This document shows, piece by piece, positions 27,590-36,717 of a stretch of 64,000 bases of DNA. Each line of letters opens with the position of its first letter. Position 1 is the first letter of the stretch. The notes beneath the pieces were generated by a model, which saw only the letters and a list, made by a program, of their open reading frames with translations, ran no database searches and was not told the origin of the DNA. The translations under genes and the position numbers were made by a program. This DNA is from Burkholderia diffusa. Lineage in GTDB: Bacteria > Pseudomonadota > Gammaproteobacteria > Burkholderiales > Burkholderiaceae. The stretch lies in contig NZ_CABVPN010000024.1 of the NCBI RefSeq assembly GCF_902499115.1, positions 1 to 64,000 of the forward strand, read 5' to 3'.

Positions 27590-28438
27590 TCAGGCGAGCG
27601 GGAAGATCGCGTTGATCTGCCCGGTGCCGGAGCTCGCGAAATAGTCGGTGACGATCTCGACGGGCTTGTCGTAGCGATCCCAGCCGAGCAGGCCGAGCAG
27701 CATCGCCGTGTCGTGCATGCCGCCTTCGCCGTGGCAATGCGTGTTGTATTCGGGCAGCATCGCGCAGAAGGTCCTGAAATCGCCCTGCTTCCACAGCTCG
27801 ACCACGCGCAGGTCGACCTGCCGGAAGAATTCGCGGCTGATCTGGTGGATCGATTCCTCGGGGCTGCCGTTGTCGTTGAAGCGGTGCGACAGCGAACCGC
27901 TCGCGAGGAATGCGACATTCGAATCGCTCTTGCCGATCGCCTCGAGCAGCGCCTCGCCGAAGCGCCGGCTTTCGTCGAGCGTGTGCCACATGCACCAGCC
28001 CGCGATCGACACGACCTTGAAGTGCTGATCGCCGTTCATGTAACGCATCGGCACGAGCGTGCCGTATTCGAGTTCGAGGCTGTCGATCTCGTGCGCACGC
28101 GTCGCGATGCCGCGCGCGCTGGCCGTCTCGGCGATCAGGCGGCCGAGCGCCGGGTTGCCCGGATACGCGTACTCCATGTCGCGGATGAAATGCGGCAGTT
28201 CGTTGCTGGTATACGTGCCCGCGAACCGCGCATTGCAGTTCACGTGATAGCCGGCGTTGACGAGCCAGTGCACGTCCGACACGACGATCGTGTCGACGCC
28301 GAGCGCGCGGCAGCGCTCACCGATCAACTGATGGCCGCGGATCGCCGCTTCGCGGCAGCCATGATGCCTGCCGGGCAACTCCGACAGGTACATCGACGGC
28401 ACGTGCGTGATCTTCGCGGCGAGGGACAGTTTGCCCAT
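27590..28438 (-). CDS. hpaD: 3,4-dihydroxyphenylacetate 2,3-dioxygenase
   Basis: A 282-aa extradiol ring-cleaving dioxygenase of the class III (LigB-like) type. It opens homoprotocatechuate to 5-carboxymethyl-2-hydroxymuconate semialdehyde using Fe(II). Conserved His/Glu context: THVPSMYLSE (His12 region), VVSDVHWL, ELEYGTLVPMRY and SGSLSHRF. Size matches E. coli-type HpaD. Embedded in the hpa operon. Confidence 0.94.
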   Translation of the reverse strand: MGKLSLAAKITHVPSMYLSELPGRHHGCREAAIRGHQLIGERCRALGVDTIVVSDVHWLVNAGYHVNCNARFAGTYTSNELPHFIRDMEYAYPGNPALGRLIAETASARGIATRAHEIDSLELEYGTLVPMRYMNGDQHFKVVSIAGWCMWHTLDESRRFGEALLEAIGKSDSNVAFLASGSLSHRFNDNGSPEESIHQISREFFRQVDLRVVELWKQGDFRTFCAMLPEYNTHCHGEGGMHDTAMLLGLLGWDRYDKPVEIVTDYFASSGTGQINAIFPLA

Positions 28439-28502
28439 CGTTAAGTCTCCGTATCGTTCTGGCGTTCTGGCGGCGTTCCTGCGGCGGAACGACCCGCGCC
28501 AG

Positions 28503-29966
28503 TTACACGCCCCAGCGGGGGATGTGATGCGAACCCATCGAGATGCACACGTTCTTGATCTCCGCGAACACCTCGAAGCTGTACTCGCCGCCCTCGCGGC
28601 CGGTGCCCGACTCCTTCACCCCGCCGAACGGCTGGCGCAGGTCGCGCACGTTCTGGCTGTTCACGAACACCATCCCGGCCTCGATACCGCGCGCGAGGCG
28701 ATGCACCTTGCCGACGTCCTGCGTCCAGATGTACGACGCAAGCCCGTAGGACGTGTCGTTGGCGAGCCGCAGACCTTCTTCCTCGTCCTCGAACGGGATC
28801 AGGCACGCGACCGGTCCGAAGATTTCCTCTTGCGCGATGCGCATCCGGTTGTCGACGTCCGCGAACACGGTCGGGCGCACGAAGTTGCCGTTGCGCAGAT
28901 GCTCGGCGAGACCGGCCGGCTTGTCCGCGCCGCCGGCCACCACGTGCGCGCCTTCCTGCTCGCCGATCCGGATATACCCGGTCACCTTCTCCCAGTGCTG
29001 GCGCGTGATCATCGCGCCGAGCTGCGTCGCCGGATCGGACGGGTCGCCGACCACCAGATTGTTCGCGCGGCGCGCGAATTCCTGCACGAAGCGATCGTAG
29101 ATCGTGCGCTGCACGAAGATCCGCGAGCCTGCGGTACAACGCTCACCGTTGATCGAGAAGATCGTGAACAGCGACGCGTCGAGCGCGCGGTCGAAATCGG
29201 CATCGTCGAAAATCAGCACCGGCGACTTGCCGCCAAGCTCCATCGAATACTTCTTCAGGCCCGCGCGCTCCATGATCCGCTTGCCCGTGACCGTGCCGCC
29301 CGTGAACGACACCGCGCGCACGTCCGGATGGCGCACCAGCGCGTCGCCTGCGGTCGCGCCGTAGCCCTGCACGACGTTCAGCACACCCGGCGGAATGCCA
29401 GCCTCGAGCGCGAGCCGGCCGAGCTGGTCGGCCGTCAGCGGCGACAGCTCCGACATCTTCAGGACGGCCGTGTTGCCGAGCGCGAGACACGGCGCCGTCT
29501 TCCACGTCGCGGTCATGAACGGCACGTTCCACGGCGACACCAGCGCGCACACGCCGACCGGCTGGTACAGCGTGTAGTTCAGCATCTGGTCGTCGACCGG
29601 ATACGTGCGGCCGTTCATCTGCACGCACACTTCCGCGAAGAAGTTGAAGTTCTCGGACGCGCGCGGAATCAGCTGCTTGCTCGTCTGTGCGATCGGCAGG
29701 CCCGTGTCCTGCGTCTCGAGCGCGGCGAGCATCGGCACGTTCTTCTCGATCAGCTCGCCGAGCTTGCGCATCAGCTTCGCGCGCTCCTTGGCGGGTGTGT
29801 TCGCCCATTTCGGGAACGCTTCCTTCGCCGCGCGCACGGCCGCGTCGACTTCGGCTTCGCCGGCCGATGCGACGTCGGTGATCACGTCGCCCGTCGCGGG
29901 ATTCAGCGTCGTGAAGGTCTCGCGGCTCTCGACTTCGCGGCCGTCGATCCAGTGCTTGATGGTCAT
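28503..29966 (-). CDS. hpaE: 5-carboxymethyl-2-hydroxymuconate semialdehyde dehydrogenase
   Basis: A 487-aa NAD-dependent aldehyde dehydrogenase oxidising the ring-cleavage semialdehyde. Standard motifs: cofactor-binding SPWNVPFM and FTGGTVTGKRIM, general-base Glu in MELGGKSP, nucleophile Cys in NGERCTAGSR. Length equals known HpaE. ATG at 29966 (MTIKHWIDGREV) is preceded by GGAGAG. Lies 26 nt after hpaG2. Confidence 0.95.
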   Translation of the reverse strand: MTIKHWIDGREVESRETFTTLNPATGDVITDVASAGEAEVDAAVRAAKEAFPKWANTPAKERAKLMRKLGELIEKNVPMLAALETQDTGLPIAQTSKQLIPRASENFNFFAEVCVQMNGRTYPVDDQMLNYTLYQPVGVCALVSPWNVPFMTATWKTAPCLALGNTAVLKMSELSPLTADQLGRLALEAGIPPGVLNVVQGYGATAGDALVRHPDVRAVSFTGGTVTGKRIMERAGLKKYSMELGGKSPVLIFDDADFDRALDASLFTIFSINGERCTAGSRIFVQRTIYDRFVQEFARRANNLVVGDPSDPATQLGAMITRQHWEKVTGYIRIGEQEGAHVVAGGADKPAGLAEHLRNGNFVRPTVFADVDNRMRIAQEEIFGPVACLIPFEDEEEGLRLANDTSYGLASYIWTQDVGKVHRLARGIEAGMVFVNSQNVRDLRQPFGGVKESGTGREGGEYSFEVFAEIKNVCISMGSHHIPRWGV

Positions 29967-29992
29967 GTGCTCTCCTTCCTTGGGCGACGGGC

Positions 29993-30757
29993 TCAGCCGG
30001 CGCGATAGTAGTCTGCTTCGCCGATGATCGTGTTCACGAGCCGGCCGATCCCTTCGATTTCGGTCACCACCTCGTCGCCCGGCTTCGTGTCGGCCAACCC
30101 TTCCGGCGTGCCGGTCAGGATCAGGTCGCCCGGCGAGAGCGTCATGAAACCGCTGATGTGCTCGATCAGCGCGGGTACGTCGAAGATCATGTCGCGCGTG
30201 CTGCCGCGCTGCGTCTCCCGGCCGTTCACCGTCGTGCGCAGCATGAGGCCGCCCGCATCGCCGATCTCGTCGCGGCTGACGAGCCAGGGCCCGAGCGGCG
30301 TGCAGGTGTCGCGGTTCTTCACGCGCAGGTTCGGGCGGTAGTAGTTTTCGAGGTAATCGCGGATCGCGTAGTCGTTCGCGACCGAGTAGCCGGCAACGTA
30401 GTCGATTGCCCGCGCCCGGCTCACGTTGCGCGCCGGGCGGCCGATCACGACGGCCAGCTCGCACTCGTAGTGCATGTGCGTCGCGTCCGCCGGGCGCACG
30501 GTGCGCGACCGATGACCGATGAACGTGTTCGGCCCCTTCAGGAAAATCAGCGGCTCGCTCGGTGCCTTGAACGCGAGTTCCTTTGCGTGGTCCGCGTAGT
30601 TGAGGCCGAGCGCGAACGTCGTGCGCGGCGCGACGGGCGGCAGCCACGTCACCGCGTCCTCGGCGAGCACGCGCCCAGTGTCGAGGCGGATCGCGCCGTC
30701 GCTGGCCGGTTCGGCCGCATGCAGTGCGCCGTTGTAGATCACGCGCGCCGTCTTCAT
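29993..30757 (-). CDS. hpaG2: 4-hydroxyphenylacetate degradation isomerase/decarboxylase subunit
   Basis: A 254-aa fumarylacetoacetase-fold protein that, with HpaG1, decarboxylates 5-oxopent-3-ene-1,2,5-tricarboxylate. The metal triad context is visible: HYECELAVVIG (Glu-x-Glu) and VANDYAIRDYL with the Asp. LNYADHAKEL, IFLKGPNTFIGH and ILTGTPEGL are FAH-family marks. Its start overlaps the end of hpaG1 by 4 nt (coupled translation). Confidence 0.93.
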   Translation of the reverse strand: MKTARVIYNGALHAAEPASDGAIRLDTGRVLAEDAVTWLPPVAPRTTFALGLNYADHAKELAFKAPSEPLIFLKGPNTFIGHRSRTVRPADATHMHYECELAVVIGRPARNVSRARAIDYVAGYSVANDYAIRDYLENYYRPNLRVKNRDTCTPLGPWLVSRDEIGDAGGLMLRTTVNGRETQRGSTRDMIFDVPALIEHISGFMTLSPGDLILTGTPEGLADTKPGDEVVTEIEGIGRLVNTIIGEADYYRAG

Positions 30758-31443
30758 CGTGCTTCCTCCGCAATCAACGTATGCCGCAACGTGCCGATGC
30801 CGGCAGCGGTAATCTCCACCACGCTTCCCGCGCGGGCAAGCGGTGCGCCACCCGCGACGCCGAGCAGCAGCACGTCGCCCGCGTCGAACGACATGAACGC
30901 CGTCACGTCGGCAATCAGTTCGCGCACCGGGCGGATCAGTGTGGCGGTCGATGCGGACACCGCGGTGCTGCCGTCGATCCGTACCGTCAGGCCGATCGCG
31001 TCGATGTCGCCGAGCGCAGTAGCCGGCACGATCGCCGGGCCCAACGGGCAGAAACCGTCGCGACATTTGAAGCGCACGGCCGGACGGTAGTAATCGCGGT
31101 GCGGAACCGACACGTCGCTCGCGAGCGTGAAGCCGTGCACGTGGTCGAGCGCCTGCGCGGCCGGCACGCGCGTCGCGCGCCGCGAGAACACGACGGCCAC
31201 CGACGCGCCGATCTCCAACGCATCGATGCCCGCCGGCACCACGACGGCCGCGCCGTCGGCTGCGTGCGTGTTGGCCGGTTTGATGTAAAGGATCGGTGCC
31301 TGCGGCGGACGGCCGTAAGGCGGCGCGTGAACGGCGTCGCCGAGCGCGTCGAGTGCGGCGCGCTCGTTGAGCAGCGCACCGTAGACGGTACCGATGGCGA
31401 CCGGCAGCGGCGGCGCCGCGGCGGTCATGCAGGACAGCTCCAT
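30754..31443 (-). CDS. hpaG1: 4-hydroxyphenylacetate degradation isomerase/decarboxylase subunit
   Basis: A 229-aa FAH-fold partner of HpaG2. In E. coli the two halves are one fused HpaG protein; here they are separate with a 4-nt overlap. Compared with HpaG2 the EVE-type metal Glu pair is not obvious (ALEIGASVAVVFS), as expected for the N-terminal half. First gene of the operon. The start may be 31443 (MELSC, AGGGG upstream) or 31428 (MTAAAPP, GGAG upstream). Confidence 0.9.
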   Translation of the reverse strand: MELSCMTAAAPPLPVAIGTVYGALLNERAALDALGDAVHAPPYGRPPQAPILYIKPANTHAADGAAVVVPAGIDALEIGASVAVVFSRRATRVPAAQALDHVHGFTLASDVSVPHRDYYRPAVRFKCRDGFCPLGPAIVPATALGDIDAIGLTVRIDGSTAVSASTATLIRPVRELIADVTAFMSFDAGDVLLLGVAGGAPLARAGSVVEITAAGIGTLRHTLIAEEAR

Positions 31444-31481
31444 GCGTCATTCCCCTGCCGCGCGTCGCGGCGCATCGTCAA

Positions 31482-31499
31482 TACTTAACATCTTAAGTA
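31482..31499. promoter_or_regulatory. HpaR operator candidate in the divergent hpa promoter
   Basis: TACTTAA-CATC-TTAAGTA is a perfect inverted repeat (7-bp arms, 4-bp spacer) in the 160-nt gap between hpaG1 and hpaR, 39 nt upstream of hpaG1. MarR-family dimers bind short AT-rich dyads of this kind, so it is the natural repressor site. Confidence 0.65.
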
Positions 31500-31603
31500 A
31501 ACAATCGAACGCTCGCAACCTCGATTACCCTGAAACACGAAATTCATTCCCACCGGCTGTTAAGATTGATGCGTCCCCGTCCTCTGCCCCTCTACCCACC
31601 CCG

Positions 31604-32044
31604 ATGAACCGTACGCTCGACCATCGCAACCTGGCCATGCTGCTGCTCGAGGCCCGCGAAACCCTGATGTGCCTGTTCCGGCCCATTCTCAAGGAATTCG
31701 CGCTGACCGAACAGCAATGGCGGATCATTCGCGTGCTCGACGGCGAGCCGGCGCACGCGCTCGAAGCGGGACAGATCGCGCGCCGCTGCTGCATCCTGAG
31801 CCCAAGCCTCACGGGCGTGCTGGAACGCATGGAGCGCGACGGCCTGATTACGCGCACCCGCGCGCAGGAAGATCAGCGCCGGCTGCTGGTGAGCCTGACG
31901 CCGCAAAGCAGGAAACTGGTCACGGAAATCGGTCCGCGCATCGACGAGCAATATCGTCAGCTTGAAGCGCGTTTCGGCCAGGACGGCCTGGACGACATCT
32001 ACCGGGCGCTCGACCGGCTGATCGAACTCGGCAGCGCGTCGTAG
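31604..32044 (+). CDS. hpaR: Homoprotocatechuate operon repressor, MarR family
   Basis: A 146-aa MarR-type winged-helix protein (EFALTEQQWRIIRVLDG, ARRCCILSPSLTGVLERMERDGLITR, EDQRRLLVSLT beta-wing). HpaR represses the hpa meta operon and is relieved by 4-hydroxy- or 3,4-dihydroxyphenylacetate. It is divergent from hpaG1 with a palindrome between, fitting that role. The frame is open further upstream, but MNRTLDHRNLAMLLLEARE is the family start. Confidence 0.93.
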   Translation: MNRTLDHRNLAMLLLEARETLMCLFRPILKEFALTEQQWRIIRVLDGEPAHALEAGQIARRCCILSPSLTGVLERMERDGLITRTRAQEDQRRLLVSLTPQSRKLVTEIGPRIDEQYRQLEARFGQDGLDDIYRALDRLIELGSAS

Positions 32045-32106
32045 GGCCTGCCGCCGCCGGACCGCCGCGAGCGGCGACGAACCGGCCCCCGGGAATCGGC
32101 AGGCCC
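32044..32106. terminator. Inverted repeat between convergent hpaR and SDR genes
   Basis: GGGCCTGCCG (32044-32053) pairs with CGGCAGGCCC (32097-32106) around a 43-nt GC-rich interior. No T-tract, so it is a possible 3' end structure only. Confidence 0.35.
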
Positions 32107-32122
32107 CGCATCGCGCGGGCCG

Positions 32123-33322
32123 TCAGTGCAGCGCGCCGCGCATCAGTTCGGTCACCGCGACGCCGCGCGACGTGCGCATGCATTCCTCGACGTAATCGAT
32201 GAACGGCAGCGGCTCGAAATCGATTTCGTCGCGCACGCGGTGGTTGTCGAACACGCGATCGACCATCGCGAACTCCGCGCACCGCTGCAACGCGCGGCCG
32301 ATCACGCGTTCGAGCGCCGGATCGGACCGCCCCAGCACATCGCGCACCACGAGCGGCAGTTCGGCCGGCGCACAGGCCGCGTAGCGCGGCGCGCCCGTCA
32401 TGCCGGCCGCCTCGTCCATCGCGCGCACGATCTGCGCGACCTGCGGCGCCTCGTCGCCGGCCGACACGTGGTACACGTCGTGCATCAGCGTCGGCTTCAC
32501 GGCCAGCAGCATCGTCGCGCGTGCGACATCGTCGACCGACACGATGTCGATGCGCGTCATCGGCCGCGCAGTAAAGCGCCGCGCCGCGTGCGCGACGCGG
32601 AACATCCAGAACGAATTCGGTGCGGGCCGCGTGCCGAGCACCGTATGACCGACGACGTGCGACGGACGCACGACGACGAGCGGCAGCCCGAGCGCGCGCA
32701 GGCGCTGCTCCGTTTCGGCCTTCGCTTGCAGGTAGTCCGCCGCGAGCACCGCGCCGTGCAACCCGTCGCCGCCCTGCGCCGCGTCGCCCGCCGACGCCTC
32801 GTACACGATCCCGCCGCGGCCCGCGTGCGCATAGGCGGTGCCGACGTACACGAAACGCTGCAGCTGCGGCGCGTGCGCGAACCGCTCGGCAAAGCGCAGC
32901 GAATCGGCGATGTCGGCCTGCAGATGCGAACCGTCGGCCGGCGACGCATGGCCCGCGCAATGGATCACGTGCGTCGCGCCGGCGAGACGCGACGCGTCGG
33001 TGCCCTGCCACACGTCGCCGAGCGCACCGACGACCACGTTCGCGTCGCCGAGACGCGATGCCCAGTACGGCGCGAGCCCCGCGCGCAACGCCGCTTCGCG
33101 CAGACGCGCGACCGCGTGGGCGCGATGCTCCGCACGAACGACACACACGATGCGCTCGAGCAACCCGGCGTTGACGAGCGCCGTCAGCACGGTGCTGCCG
33201 ATGAAGCCGGTGGCGCCGGTGAGCACCAGCCGTCCGACGTTGGCCGCCGCGACCGGTGCGCTGGCCGGCGACACGAGGCTCGTGCGCCAGTTGAGCGACA
33301 ACGCGGTTTTCCAGATCAGCAC
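32123..33322 (-). CDS. NAD(P)-dependent extended SDR / thioester-reductase-like protein
   Basis: A 399-aa Rossmann-fold protein of the NAD-binding-4 (male-sterility) and epimerase group. Cofactor motif TGATGFIGST near residue 37, catalytic Tyr and Lys in YLQAK near 196, and a substrate part ending PFIDYVEECM. Extended SDRs of this kind reduce carrier-bound acyl groups or modify sugars and sterols. No carrier domain or obvious partner is adjacent. Starts at a GTG with GAAGGAG eight nt upstream. Confidence 0.75.
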   Translation of the reverse strand: MLIWKTALSLNWRTSLVSPASAPVAAANVGRLVLTGATGFIGSTVLTALVNAGLLERIVCVVRAEHRAHAVARLREAALRAGLAPYWASRLGDANVVVGALGDVWQGTDASRLAGATHVIHCAGHASPADGSHLQADIADSLRFAERFAHAPQLQRFVYVGTAYAHAGRGGIVYEASAGDAAQGGDGLHGAVLAADYLQAKAETEQRLRALGLPLVVVRPSHVVGHTVLGTRPAPNSFWMFRVAHAARRFTARPMTRIDIVSVDDVARATMLLAVKPTLMHDVYHVSAGDEAPQVAQIVRAMDEAAGMTGAPRYAACAPAELPLVVRDVLGRSDPALERVIGRALQRCAEFAMVDRVFDNHRVRDEIDFEPLPFIDYVEECMRTSRGVAVTELMRGALH

Positions 33323-33969
33323 GATAGTCTCCTTCGAAGAATCGGCCGGACGCCGCGGCCGCCCCGGATCGCGGAGCGGCGCACGGCTGTCGGCCGGGCC
33401 GGGGCCGACGCTCGCCCCGGTTATCCCGATCGGGCTGCGGCCCGCGATCGCGTCGATCGCGTCTCTGGCACGAGGCGGCGGCGGCCCGCCACGGACAGGC
33501 GTCCGCGGCGCAGGATCGGAAGATCCAAGTGTGGGGCCTGATCGCCCGCAAGTCTGTCCTGAAAGTTTCGTGAAAGTGTGCGGATTTGTATGCGAATGTC
33601 GGAGTGTGTCGTACCGGCCGGGCGGTCAAATCATCGAAACGTCCGGTCGGGCAGCATGCGAGGGCTTCCGTGGCAGGATGGTCGATGCGCGTCGGGCCCT
33701 CGCTTCGACGCGACACTTCGACGCGGCCTCTCCCGGGTCATCGCATGTCCGGGACACGCCAGGTTCCGGTCGCGGCGCGCGGATCATGCTGCGCTTGCGT
33801 TTGCGCGCTCCGCCACGATCGTGGCGGATCGTCAGACGTCGTTTCATCGGGAAACGCCTATTGGTGCAATTCGGATTTATTGCGGATTATCACTTGCGTT
33901 TCACGGCAGTCTATCTAGACTGGTCAAACCAAAACGGTCGAATGTGTCATTTTTTCAGGAGACGATCCA
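33323..33969. other. Intergenic region with no recognised gene
   Basis: About 650 nt between the SDR gene and the orphan 115-aa gene. The first half is GC-rich; the last ~100 nt turn AT-rich (TTTATTGCGGATTATC...) and end in TTTTTCAGGAGACGATCC, which holds the ribosome-binding site of the next gene. Several frames are open here, but none gives a recognisable protein. Confidence 0.45.
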
Positions 33970-34317
33970 ATGCGCCTCACTATTCGGATTAATGGCAGCG
34001 AGTCGGCAACCCGTCACTCCTTCGCGGTGCTCTGGGTCGATACCGATGAGGGGCTGTGGTCACGCGAGGCACACCAGGGGATCGATCTTCCGAGCTGGGG
34101 CAAGGTCCGGGACGTGGAAGGCGCAATGGCCCTCTGCGCGGCCGACAGCGGGAATGCCGTATGCCAGTTGAAGGGGCTGTCGTTCAGCGCGACGCAGCGC
34201 GAACAAGGTCCGGCTGTGCTCGCCGGCGAGCACCCCGACGGCGCATGGCGACTGCAGGCGGTCGATCGTTCCACGGCGGAGTCGGAATATCATGAATTTA
34301 TTTCCGTCGCGCGATAG
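33970..34317 (+). CDS. Hypothetical 115-aa protein
   Basis: Begins MRLTIRINGSESA after a strong AGGAGA and ends before an excellent terminator, so it looks like a genuine single-gene transcription unit. Soluble, no signal or membrane segment; Trp-rich N-terminal half (VLWVDTDEGLWSREAHQG, LPSWGKV). GC content is lower than in the neighbours. I do not recognise the family. Confidence 0.7.
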   Translation: MRLTIRINGSESATRHSFAVLWVDTDEGLWSREAHQGIDLPSWGKVRDVEGAMALCAADSGNAVCQLKGLSFSATQREQGPAVLAGEHPDGAWRLQAVDRSTAESEYHEFISVAR

Positions 34318-34396
34318 GTATTTTTGACGGCAATCCTCTGCGGTTTTCGGGTTTATTCCAGTTTCCGCGATATTCATTTAGATATTCACGAATAAC

Positions 34397-34427
34397 GGCG
34401 CCTCTCTTCGAGGCGCCTTTTTATTTT
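34397..34427 (+). terminator. Rho-independent terminator
   Basis: GGCGCCTC (34397-34404), a five-base loop and GAGGCGCC (34410-34417) are followed by TTTTTATTTT. It ends the transcript of the 115-aa gene 80 nt upstream. Confidence 0.9.
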
Positions 34428-34694
34428 CCGGACCCTTAATTAATCGGGGCCGGGTTAATCGAACCGCGGCGGCGGTAACAACGCTCCGCCCATCCCTCCC
34501 GGCTCCGTCGGCACAAGTACGTCAGGCCGCATTGCCATTTCGCCGCGCTCCCCTTCTTCGGACCGTGCCCGGGCGGAAACGCAAACCTTTTATGGGGCCG
34601 AAACATACTTTCCCCACATGATGTTTACTCATTTATTACAATCGCATTATTCCAACTGACTTGCCGCCGTCCGGCGGCCCGACCCGGCCCTTGC
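34428..34694. other. Intergenic region upstream of the PBP paralog
   Basis: Low-GC stretches (TTAATTAATC; TTTACTCATTTATTACAATCGCATTATTCC just before the gene) make this the likely promoter of the transpeptidase gene. No gene is recognised here. Confidence 0.4.
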
Positions 34695-36587
34695 ATGAGC
34701 GTGAAAAAGAAGACCCATCCCGCCGATCCATACGCCGCCGCGACCAAGCATCCGATGCTCACGTCGCGCCTGCCGATGTGGCGCTCGAAGCTGGTCGTGA
34801 TCATGGTGTCCCTCGGTTTCGCCGCGCTGATCGGACGCGCCTTCTGGGTGCAGGTCGCGAACCAGGATTTCTACGTCGGGCAAGGCCAGAAGCGCTACCA
34901 GCGCACGATCGAGCTCGACGCGATGCGCGGGCGCATCGTCGACCGCAACGGCGCGATGCTCGCGGTCAGCCTGTCGACGTATGAAATCTGGGCGAATCCG
35001 AAACAAGTCGCCGAAATCGACTATCCGCAGATCGCGAAGCTGCTCGACATGCCGCTCGCGGAAGTGAAGCGCCGCCTGCGCAACGACCGCACGTTCGTGC
35101 TGCTCAAGCGGCAGATCGACGCCGACACCGCGAGCCGGCTCGACAAGCTCGAGATCGACGGCATCACGCAGATCGCCGACTCGAAGCGCTTCTATCCGGA
35201 GGGCGAATCGGCCGCGCACGTAGTCGGCTTCACCAACGTCGAGGACAAGGGCCAGGAAGGCGTCGAGCTCGCGGCAAACGGGCGGCTGTCGGGTACCTCC
35301 GGGCAGCGCGAGGTGATCCGCGACCGGCTCGGCCGCATCGTGTCCGACACGCGTCCGCTCGTGCCCGCGCAGCACGGCGCGACGATCGAACTGACGATCG
35401 ACCGGCGGATCCAGCAGCTCGCGTTCAGCCAGCTCAAGGCTGCGGTGCTCGAGAACAACGCGATAGCCGGCAGCGTGGTCGTGCTCGACGCGCAAAACGG
35501 CGAAATCCTCGCGCTCGCGAACTACCCGACCTTCGACCCGAACGACCGCGCCCGGCTGACGGGCCAGCAGCTGCGCAACCGCGCGGTGATCGACACGTTC
35601 GAGCCGGGTTCGACGATCAAACCGCTCGTCGTCGCGCTGTCGATCGACGAGCGCAAGGTCACGCCGAACACGATCATCAACACATCGCCCGGCACCTACA
35701 AGATCGGCCCGGCCGTGATCCACGACACGTCGAACCACGGCTCGCTGACCGTCTCGCAGGCGCTGCAGAAGTCGAGCAACGTCGCGCTCGCGAAGCTGGC
35801 GCTGAACCTGCCCGCCGAAACGATCTGGAACAAGTACCAGGAATACGGGATCGGCCGCGCGCCGGAGCTGACATTCCCGGGCGTCGCGTCGGGCCGCCTG
35901 CGCGGCTACAAGCGCTGGCGGCCGATCGAGCAGGCGACGATGGCGTACGGCTACGGGCTGTCGATGTCGCTGCTGCAGATCGCGCAGACCTACACCGCCT
36001 ACGCGGGCGACGGCACGCTGCACCCGGTGTCGCTGCTGAAGAACGGCTCCGACCCGCAGACGATCAATGCCCATCGCGGCCACCGCGTGACGTCGCCGCA
36101 AACCGCGGCGGCGATCCGCGCGATGCTCGAGTCGGCCGTCGGCGAAGGCGGCACGGGGCGCCGCGCGCGCGTCGACGGCTACCGGATCGGCGGCAAGACG
36201 GGCACGGCGCGCAAGCAGGTCGGCGCGACCTATGCGAAGGGCAAGTACCGCGCATTGTTCGCGGGGATGGCGCCGATGAGCAACCCGCGCCTGATCGTCG
36301 CGGTGATGATCGACGAGCCACGCGGCAAGGGCTATTACGGCGGCACGGTGGCCGGCCCGGTGTTCTCGTCGGTCACGAGCGGCTCGCTGCAGTTGCTCGG
36401 CGTGCCGCCCGACGCACCGGTCGAGCCGACGCCGAATGCGCCGGTCAAGGCCGCACCGCAGAAGACCGTCGCGGCGCCGAAGACCACGGCGCAATCGAAG
36501 ACGGCGGGCGAGCAGAAAGCATCGGCCCCCGTGAAAACGGCCGCGCAATCCGGCGCGGCCGTACCGGCGAAGGCGGCGGCAGGCTGA
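34695..36587 (+). CDS. Peptidoglycan DD-transpeptidase, FtsI/PBP2-like paralog
   Basis: A 630-aa class B penicillin-binding protein. One membrane helix (~32-50), the N-terminal dimerisation domain with RGRIVDRNG, then the transpeptidase with SxxK at Ser306-Lys309 (GSTIK), SxN at 360-362 (SSN) and KTG at 501-503 (KTGTA). It cross-links peptidoglycan in the periplasm. Unlike the dcw-cluster ftsI it stands alone, with no mraY/mur genes nearby. The last ~60 residues are an Ala/Pro/Lys-rich low-complexity tail. A second FtsI could serve septation under special conditions or alter beta-lactam response (inference). Confidence 0.9.
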   Translation: MSVKKKTHPADPYAAATKHPMLTSRLPMWRSKLVVIMVSLGFAALIGRAFWVQVANQDFYVGQGQKRYQRTIELDAMRGRIVDRNGAMLAVSLSTYEIWANPKQVAEIDYPQIAKLLDMPLAEVKRRLRNDRTFVLLKRQIDADTASRLDKLEIDGITQIADSKRFYPEGESAAHVVGFTNVEDKGQEGVELAANGRLSGTSGQREVIRDRLGRIVSDTRPLVPAQHGATIELTIDRRIQQLAFSQLKAAVLENNAIAGSVVVLDAQNGEILALANYPTFDPNDRARLTGQQLRNRAVIDTFEPGSTIKPLVVALSIDERKVTPNTIINTSPGTYKIGPAVIHDTSNHGSLTVSQALQKSSNVALAKLALNLPAETIWNKYQEYGIGRAPELTFPGVASGRLRGYKRWRPIEQATMAYGYGLSMSLLQIAQTYTAYAGDGTLHPVSLLKNGSDPQTINAHRGHRVTSPQTAAAIRAMLESAVGEGGTGRRARVDGYRIGGKTGTARKQVGATYAKGKYRALFAGMAPMSNPRLIVAVMIDEPRGKGYYGGTVAGPVFSSVTSGSLQLLGVPPDAPVEPTPNAPVKAAPQKTVAAPKTTAQSKTAGEQKASAPVKTAAQSGAAVPAKAAAG

Positions 36588-36717
36588 AGCCGCCAGGGCG
36601 CACTCGGCGCCGCGCGAGGCGAAAAGGTCGACTGTTCGCTGTGCCGAATTCCCGGCACGCCCGCTTTCCGCTGGCCGACACTATCCCGCCACCCGCGCGA
36701 CCCCGGCCGCGCGACCG

